Source of the DNA: Pristionchus mayeri
Lineage: Eukaryota; Nematoda; Chromadorea; Rhabditida; Neodiplogasteridae
Direction of reading: 5' to 3'
Assembly: GCA_036245805.1 (NCBI GenBank)
Contig: BTRK01000006.1
Span: 23,282,365 to 23,346,364, forward strand
Length of the DNA stretch: 64,000 bases
The position numbers and the translations under genes are program-made. Positions 56,210-64,000 of the stretch are shown one piece after another. Positions within the stretch are counted from its first letter, which is position 1; the number at the start of each line of letters is the position of its first letter. Under the pieces are notes generated by a model. It saw only the letters and a program-made list of their open reading frames with translations. It was not told the DNA's origin and made no database searches.

Positions 56210-59200
56210 CTACTCTTCAATAGTGTCCGTGTTCAGGTTACGACTGAAGTGGCGAGAGGAACTCCGGGCAAAATTGATTGTTGTTGATGAGGCCTGCGAA
56301 GTTCAAAGATTAATCAGTTGAAAGGTGCTGCATTGTAAATCATGAGAGTGACCTACCGATCGACCGAAGAATCCCGATCCCGATCTCTGCTGTGTGCGTG
56401 CCTTGTGAAGGGCATTCTCAGCAGCATCCGCACGCTCTTGAGCCTCCTGCAAAGACCAAACATCAATTCTAGCCCTGAGGAAAGGAGGACTCCTCTCTCT
56501 CATTCGTACCTCCAATTGGTGCTGCAGTTGTCTGTACTTGGTTAGGTTGTTCGTTGCCAATTCCTCCTGAAGGATACAATCTCACTTATCATTTTCACAA
56601 ACATCGTTGTTTTCCCAGTGAACTCTCTTCTGCAGTAGTCAGTCTAATGACTCACAGCTTCCTCCAGTTGTCTCTTGTATGTCTTGATCTTCCCGTTCAA
56701 CTTCTCCATCAGATCGTACATTCTCTCCTGCGATTTCTTGTCCTCGTCCACCTGCAAGAAGGATGATAAGGATCAAGAAGACATGAGAATTACTCCGTAC
56801 TAGAGTAAAATAGTACCTGGAAAGTCAGTTCTCGCACTCTTCTGTCCTTGTTCCTCAGGTATTTCTGCGTCTCCGTGTGACTGACATTCAGTTAATGTCG
56901 ATTTGCACAAACAACAGGATCCTTCTCACCGTCTCTGCTCCGAGTCGATCTCCTGCTCCAATTCATGCACGCGCGCCTCCAGTTTAGACAGCTAAATCAA
57001 GGAAATTTAAATATTTGTATCGAAACTTTTGAGATAACTTTGAATTTTTACATTTCTAGAGTGATTAACCTGTCTCTTCGTTCCCTTTCCTCCATTGGCC
57101 TCTGCTTCCTCCACTCGCAATTGCAGAGACTGAGAACGGTCATGGTAATTCTAATCCCTACTCGATCTCTCACTCTGATCTGGGCGTCTGCTGCCTTGGC
57201 TGCCTTCGCGTGATTCGCCTTCTCGTCCGTCGCCTGCCACACATTTAGGGAATGCTAACCTTTCCATCTTTGTATGCATACTTTCTTTAGTTACAACCCG
57301 GCTGTCTAAAGTGTTATTCCTATCAATCTACTCTGCTTCCTCACCTGTTTCAGGTCATCAGTCAGTTTGGCAGCTTCGCTCTGAGCCTTTCTCGCTCGAT
57401 CTTCAGATTCTCTCTGTTCGGTGAGGGCCTCCTCGAGATCCGATTGAAGTTGCTGAAGAGGGAAAGCCATTGTTCACTATTTCCTCGTACGATTCGCGTT
57501 CTTCGTGCAAACGCGACTCTACTGCTATCACGTCTTATGATAAATTATGAGAAGGGAAACCCATTAAAGATTCCGAAAAATTTTCTCTTCAATCTACCCA
57601 GAAGCAATAATTGTGAGAATAACGCACAGCGATTTCTCCATCCAGCTTCCTCCTCAGTCCGGTGAGGGAGATATTCTGTTCATTGAGTGAATTCGTCGTC
57701 TCTCTCAGATCTATATTCTCTGTCTCGGCCTGGCGACGAGATCTCTCCGACTGCAAAGAACAATGAGTATGGAAGTTGAAGACTATGGCTAACTAATGCA
57801 GAGCACGAGCCGAGGAGGTCCTACTGTTCTAATCTAACCTGATCGTAGTTCATCACAAGCTCTTCCTTCTCAGTCTGGAGTGCTTGTGCTCTTCTCTCGA
57901 TGCTCATCAGCTGCTCTCTTGCTTCCTCTCGTGCACGATGCTCGTCGTCCACTGAAGTCTGCAAGGAAAAAGAAAGTTAAGACCATTAGAGAGTTATTCC
58001 GACACAGAATACTTGATCCTTTGCCGTCGCTTATTAAAAATTATGTCTAAAAGACAAATTCCACTCGAAATGTCCCATTTCCCATTCATACCTGGAGTTC
58101 TCTGATCGTCTCAAGGTGTTTCTTCACTGCTCTCTGTGCATCGATGTTCTGCTTGTTCGAATGATCGAGTGCAACTTCGAGCTCCTGAATGGATTATTCT
58201 GATACAGTATCCCGACCACAGTGTAAGCAAATCGACAACTGAACGTACGTTGATATCAGTCTCCAGCTTCTTCTTCATTCTCAGCAACTCAGCGCGTTGT
58301 CTCGTCTCGGATTCAAGTGTAGCCTCAAATGATGATTCGGATATACCATCAGTATGGAAGTCAATCTAACCTGGAGAGATTCGAAGGCGCGGGCGTGGTT
58401 CTTGCGGGTGTTCTCGAATTCCTCCTCCTGCAATCATATTCATCAGAGAGAAAACTTTTGGCTGGAAAAAACTAATAGCCAAGTCAACTGACCTTCTCCG
58501 CGAGTCTCTTGTCGATCTCTGATCTCACTTGGGAGATCTCAATCTGGGCTCTCATCACCTTGGACTCTTCTGCCTCGAGAGCCACCTCGGCCTCTTCCAG
58601 GGCTTGCTACAAATTTGACATATTTTTTGTTTTTTCCTTTTAAAAGCTATACTTCGTGAGAAACTTTTGATAAAATTGAATATGTTTCCTTTCCTCCTTC
58701 CCTCCTCCCTCACCTGAGTCTCCTGCAGTTCACACTCGAGTCTCCTTCTCGTCTTCTGCAGTTCATGGACGTTCTTCCCTCCATCTCCCAATTGATCAGT
58801 GACGTCCTTCAATTCCTGAGCCAGTGACTTGTTCTCACGACGAAGTTGCTCCATCTGAAATTTGAATGTAATTATAATTTATAAATCCATTCCACACTGA
58901 TAACATAATTATTGATTTATTATAGATTTTTACTGATCGGGCGCAACCCTCATGTGCACTGTTCGGGTACCGAACTATTGCGTATCTACAGTAACCCTAC
59001 AGTACCTGGTCATGTGCCTCCTCCAGATGGTTCTTCGCCCTGGCTGTCTCAGTCGAATAGGCTCGCGTGTCTCTCTGAGCTGCCTCCAATTCAGAGACCA
59101 GACCCTGAAGAAGAAAATCCGTTTTACAACATTTTTCGTCATTATTACAGAACATTGAGATATAGTTGATAGCTTAGATTACAACTAGAATGTGAATATT

Positions 59201-60483
59201 CTAGACATTCCCTCACCGTAATTCACCCTCTCTTCTTGTTGTCTCACCTCGCACTTGCTCCTCCATTCATCAACCACTCGATCGAATCCCTTCTGCTTCT
59301 TCTCGAGAGAGGCTGCCAACGAGTGCGCCTGCAACAGATTTACACCATTATTTTTGGCTTATAATCAAATAATACTATATAATTGACTGCATTAATGCCC
59401 ACCCTCTCTGCGTCGACCTGGGCGTCCTCTAGCTCCTGAGCCACTCTCTGCTTCGCCTTCTCTACACTCGCCACCTGTTCATGTGACATTTTATATGGAA
59501 GCAAGACAACTAAATAACTTTCTGGTTTGCCTGATCGCACTGCTCTTGCATCTCCTGCAGCTTCTGAGCCAGACGACGTCTAAATATTTTATTCCACTAT
59601 TCGTTTACGATAAAAAGTAAAATGGAATGTCAAAAGAGATCAAATGGACGTTGTTACCTCGCTTCCTCGATCTCTTCTGCTCTGACCATTCCCTCGCCTT
59701 CGAATCGAGCTCGCCATTGAGCAGTCTCAGCATTCGCCTGAAAGGAGAAGAAAGCATTCGAAGTATCAAGATTCTGAATGTTTATGAGGCAAGTCTACCT
59801 TTGAGAGTAGTCTGGCCAGTTCCGTCTTTGATTCTGCCTCGTCGTCCATTTGATCACGCAGTTGCTGGCATTCCAACTGGTAGTTTTGAGCCTGGAGAGG
59901 AGACGTTTCTTCTATTCTCATCTCTTCCCTTGCCTGAGTATGTGCAGCGTGTCTCTCTCTCGACTCCTGCTCCAATGCCCTTCTGCTCTCTTCCAACTGA
60001 GAATTCAGCTGTGATTTGATTCTGTTCAATGCTCCCAGTTGAGATTCCGCGTCCTCCAATTGACTGCAAATGAACTTTTATACACTCGGTGCGATAACTA
60101 ATCTAAAAAATACCATGCGAATTTACCATATGTCATGCACAGAAAGTTGTGTTTGCCGACTGGAGAAGAAAAGAAGAGCCAATTTGGCAATTGATCAGCT
60201 GGTCGAGTCTCTCACCGATTGAGTTCTGTGTTCTCCTGTTGAGTCTTGCTCCTCGCCAGCATCAACTCCTGGTTGTTCCTCTGCAGTTCGTCTGAACGGA
60301 GCTGCAGTTCAGTCAACTGAGCCTGCAATAGACAATTATTTGATAATCATAGAGAAGGGCGGTGTACTGGCCTCCAGTTGCTTGGCGAGTCTCTCAGCAT
60401 TCTGTCTCATCTTCGCATCGGCATCTCCTCCTGCCTGCAGATCTTCGATCTCCCTCTGCAGTGATCCCTTCTCCTTCTCCAGT
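56210..60483 (-). CDS. Myosin heavy chain, C-terminal rod portion (5' exons not in view)
   Basis: About 20 minus-strand exons encode a continuous heptad-repeat coiled coil of roughly 600 residues. It runs from [16 protein letters not shown] (60483 down) through [71 protein letters not shown] and [20 protein letters not shown] to [20 protein letters not shown]. These are the classical order and sequences of the muscle myosin II rod (light meromyosin). A non-helical tailpiece ([10 protein letters not shown], then [16 protein letters not shown]) ends at stop 56210-56212. This region drives thick-filament assembly in muscle. No motor, IQ or S2 exons are seen up to 64000; they must lie beyond an intron of at least 3.5 kb, or this is a truncated copy. 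Rod identity is certain; the isoform is not assigned. Confidence 0.9.
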
Positions 60484-60567
60484 CTGCAATCATTCATTGG
60501 CTGGCAATATCAAATTATTTCCTTTTTTTTCAGTTTTTCGGTGGAGTAAATTAAATGATCTTATGAC

Positions 60568-60886
60568 TAGGGATGTCTATACGGAATTGAATCCGGTTTG
60601 ACGTTTTGATTTTCCTATCATTTCTCCAAAACGGAGTTGCCGTAATCGGTGTCATTTCTCGACGGCGCGCCGGGTCAAAACGGAGTTGCCGTAATCAATT
60701 TCGATTTTAATTTGTAAAGAGAACAATAGACCGCTCGCCGCGCGCGAAAACGGAGGAATGGCAAAACGGAGTCGCCGTTTTGACGCGTCATTACGCATAC
60801 GAAATGAGGCAGATCGGCCGATAACGGAATGGAGTGAGAGGGAAATGAGGAAAACGGAGTCGCCGTATTCCGTTTAGACATCCCTA
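60568..60886. mobile_element. hAT-type MITE with exact 8-bp target-site duplication
   Basis: The 319-bp element starts TAGGGATGTCTATACGGAAT and ends with the inverse ATTCCGTTTAGACATCCCTA. CTTATGAC occurs directly on both sides (60560-60567 and 60887-60894). An 8-bp duplication with TAGGG-type ends is diagnostic of the hAT superfamily. The inside holds several copies of AAAACGGAGTYGCCGT and no coding frame. It lies just upstream of the first visible myosin exon, probably in an intron. Confidence 0.92.
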
Positions 60887-60894
60887 CTTATGAC

Positions 60895-61904
60895 TTATTA
60901 GTGAAAGCTCGAGTCTCGAACAAGCGCAGTGATAACAAACCACTTCAGAATCTCACATGAGTCTGTGTCAGATCTCCTTGCCCCTCCTATTCTCCCTTTC
61001 CCCTCGACCATCATCTCACTTTACTCCCCCCAGCGCGAACGAACACTTTATCGTGAAATCATTCGAATCTCGCGTCCTAACAACACCTCGACTCGAGGTG
61101 CCATGACAAGTTTCTAGGTAGTACTTATTCCTCCTGTCCCTCATTACATTCACTCCCTTTCTACTTCGCTCACAGTTCTTTCGATTTTTTTCGTATTTTT
61201 TGTGTCCACGTTTGTTATTCAGCTTATTAAAGTTATTGAAATTTAGCCGTCTAAATCGGCTCCATCGGAATAGATTATTTCACTGTCTACGCCGATGGAA
61301 AAGGTGAGTAGTTTGTTAGACCATTTCAAGTTTGGATTTGAATAAACAGTAAACTCTAAATTACTGATGGATATTTGAGGCTTCATGAAGAATCTTCTAG
61401 AGGAAAGTGGAGAGAAGGCAAAAATGGTTGCGAAGGGCGAGAAGGAAGATGCACTCAAGATTTTACATATCGTCAGTTTCCCATCTCATGATAGGTTGAA
61501 TTTCATGTGTCCTACTAGTAGCCTTTTCGGAATAATCGTGGTTTAAATCGAAGGAAATAGTTTGACTGTTCTGCACCAACCGCATGAATTCCTCCTGCTT
61601 CACCTCAAATATACTCATTTGCAGTTGTGTCAATCACAGCCTACTTGCGATCTCGTCTTCTACGTCAAAATACACACCATTAATGCTGTATGTACCGCAA
61701 TGCATATCCATCTACACTCATTTGTGGTCAAATAGATTTGCGCACTTCAAATGTATTGTTTAATAATAACGTCACATTCTAAAGTCTTTCGTATTCGTTT
61801 TGCTCTGCCTAATAGCTTGACAGAGGGAAAGTAGCATTGACAAATATATCTATCGATAAACAGATTAAGTGAGAAAAGAATAAACGTTCCTGACACTGTG
61901 CATA
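60895..61904. other. Upstream flank or intron of the myosin gene, no supported exon
   Basis: No minus-strand frame resembles myosin. On the + strand a short open stretch at about 61384-61480 (beginning MKNLLEESGEKAK) has protein-like composition but no neighbouring exon could be joined to it. Confidence 0.35.
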
Positions 61905-63855
61905 TGAGTGACTATCTGAGAGAACTGAGCAGAGGCCGTACAGTGAAAAATAAAGTGCCGATTTTAAGATCCCTTAGGCGTAACTTTTCACGTAGAATTC
62001 GAAAATCGACCTTAGGAAGCCGTATCTCAGACCCCCTCATTTCGTGTTATGCGCTGAAGTTGGGAGGTCGGTTTTTGCATCTTTTGAACGGCGCTTCCAA
62101 ACCCTATAAATGTATGGTAATTCTGAAAGATCTCGACGAGATAAGCATTTTCACTGTTGAAAGTGAAGTGCTAGCTCATCTTTGAAAAAAGTTGCGGCCA
62201 TTTGAAATCAAAAATTTGTCTAAAAATTGCCGTCCTGGAAAATTTTTTGTGGGCTGTCGTTTTTTAATTAGTCGCATTAAAACCGCCACGATAAAGTACC
62301 CCTGATGCCAAATTTTCAGCGAAAAAGTCGTTCCCCTAAAAGGTTTCCTGGTTCTCGCAACATGCCGCAGTGCAGATTTCCCGATATTTCAAATCAACAA
62401 CATTCAACAGCAAAACCTGGCATTCACTCTCATTGAGAGTAATTGATGTTTTTAGTTTATTTTTAATATATTTTAAACATTTTGAGCTGTTGAAACCGTA
62501 TCTAAGTGAACATCAGCTCGATTGACAGTGTTTCAATGTGATTTGAGCCTGTGGAATACGTTTGGCCTTTGTTTTGACAATGATATCTCTACAACCAAAG
62601 GTACTACAGTTAACAGATCTGAAATATAAAGTCTACGTGATCGTATAATTAATACTAATGTGTGTCGGAACCATTCCTATGCATTCCAAGTTTCTAATGG
62701 TGCGTAATTTACGAATTCCGGGTTCCTGCCGCATCAATTCCTGCTCGAAGCGGGCTCAAACTTAGTTTTTAAGCGCTCTAATGTCAAAATTCATATTCTA
62801 CAAGTGAAAATGTTCCAGAAAAATGTTACAAAAGTAAAATTAAAGGAAAAATATTTTTTTCACATTTTTGTCCCTGATGTAGTAAGGGATGAAAATGTCG
62901 AAATCATGGATACGTATGAAAACGTAATATCTTGGTGTATTTTCACTCGTAGAATATGAATTTTGACATTAGAACGCTTAAAAATTAAGTTTGAGCCCGC
63001 TTCGAGCAGGAATTGATGCGGCAGGAATCCTGAATTGGTAAATTACGCACTACTATATACTTAGAATGAACAGGAATGGTTCCGAAACAAGTTATTATTA
63101 ATTATATTATCACAAATGCTTTATATTTCAGATCTGTTAACTGTAGTACTTTTGGTTGTAGAGATATCATTGTCAAAACAAAGGCCAAACGTGTACCGCA
63201 GGCTCAAATCACATTGATGAAACACTGTCAATCGAGCTGATGTTCACGTAGATACGGTTTCAACTGCTCAAAATGTTTAAAATATATTAAAAATAAACTA
63301 AAAACATCAATTACTCTCAATGAGAGTGAATGCCATGTTTTGCTGTTGAATGTTGTTGATTTGAAATATCGGGAAATCTGCACTGCGGCAACTTGCGAGA
63401 ACCAGGAAACATCTTAGGGGAATGACTTTTTCGCTGAAAATTTGGCATTAGGGGTACTTTTTCATGGCGGTTTTAATGCGACTAATTAAAAAACGACAGC
63501 CCCCAAAAGAATTTCCAGGACGGCAATTTTTGTACAAATTTTTGATTTCAAACGGCCGCAACTTTTTTCAAAGATGAGCTAGCCCTTCACTTTCAACAGT
63601 GAAAATGCTTATCTCGTCGAGATCTTTCAGAATTACCATACATTTATGGGGTTTGGAAGTGCCGTTCAAAAGATGCAAAAACCGACCTCCCAACTACACA
63701 TAACACGAAATGAGGGGTCAGAGATACGGCTTCCTAAGGTCGATTTTCGAACTCTACGTGAAAAGTTACCCATAGGAGGATCTTAAAATCGACACTTTAT
63801 TTTTCACTGTACGGCTCATAGGTAGATTTGCTAAATTCTCTCAGATAGTCACTCA
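61905..63855. repeat. 1.95-kb palindrome (large foldback element) with TA target duplication
   Basis: The left end TGAGTGACTATCTGAGAGAA and right end TTCTCTCAGATAGTCACTCA are exact complements, with TA on each side (61903-61904 and 63856-63857). Arms of about 910 bp match with few differences (blocks such as GGAAGCCGTATCTCAGA, AACATTCAACAGCAAAAC, TGACAGTGTTTCA and TAACAGATCTGAAATATAAA). The loop is about 62815-62937. It has no coding capacity beyond chance frames. It is unrelated in sequence to the SOX-intron family. Confidence 0.9.
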
Positions 63856-64000
63856 TATGTCCTCACTAAATCTCATTTTAAAATATTCTCAATTTTAAAA
63901 CCTCTTTTCAACAAGGATGTAAAAGTAGCTGAACTCTTGGCTTGTTTTCGCGCCTCGAAGTAGCGCATTGATAACAAGCTACTTGACATTCTCACACGTG

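Noticed and set aside
61384..61480. Short protein-like + strand frame upstream of myosin
   Set aside because: No start context, neighbours or family match that would make it more than a possibility.

Overview
This is eukaryotic DNA, most likely from a nematode. Genes consist of many small exons (about 25-190 bp) separated by mostly short GT-AG introns with T-rich AG acceptors. The gene set fits: an MLL5/SET-26-like PHD protein, CX-module-like membrane proteins, a TWK-type potassium channel, a UDP-glycosyltransferase, a SOX factor and a muscle-type myosin rod. Gene models below come from manual reading of frame continuity and splice phase. Species was not determined.

Layout. 1-7.9 kb (+): 3' portion of a many-exon acidic chromatin gene with a PHD finger and a divergent SET-like tail. 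9.2-11.1 kb (+): a degenerate PP1-like phosphatase with altered metal-binding motifs and apparent frameshifts. 11.5-15.1 kb (+): two tandem secreted-type cysteine-rich single-pass membrane protein genes; a third, diverged copy lies at 32.7-33.9 kb. 16.1-19.0 kb (+): a UDP-glycosyltransferase with extra C-terminal membrane segments. 19.1-24.1 kb: a CTCGCGAG-rich patch followed by a non-LTR retrotransposon with two apparently intact ORFs, its 3' region interrupted by a foldback element. 24.7-30.9 kb (+): a lysine/glutamate/arginine-rich, probably nuclear protein of unknown family. 34.6-40.0 kb (-): a two-pore-domain K+ channel. 40-49.4 kb: a purine-rich stretch with no gene I can support. 49.5-54.0 kb (+): a SOX-type HMG-box gene. 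56.2-60.5 kb (-): the C-terminal half of a myosin heavy chain rod; its upstream exons are not visible.

The most striking feature is non-coding. The window carries at least seven long inverted-repeat (foldback) units from about 0.44 to 1.95 kb, five of them ending at a TA dinucleotide on both sides. Two lie in tandem inside one SOX intron, with the outer terminus touching the 3' splice site. Another sits upstream of the visible myosin exons. Smaller units include a hAT-type MITE with an exact 8-bp target duplication in or beside the myosin gene, a TTAA-flanked MITE carrying a tRNA-like pol III promoter in the PHD gene, and a 110-nt intronic hairpin. The genes do not form an operon or shared pathway; what links the window is repeated invasion of introns and intergenic DNA by palindromic elements.
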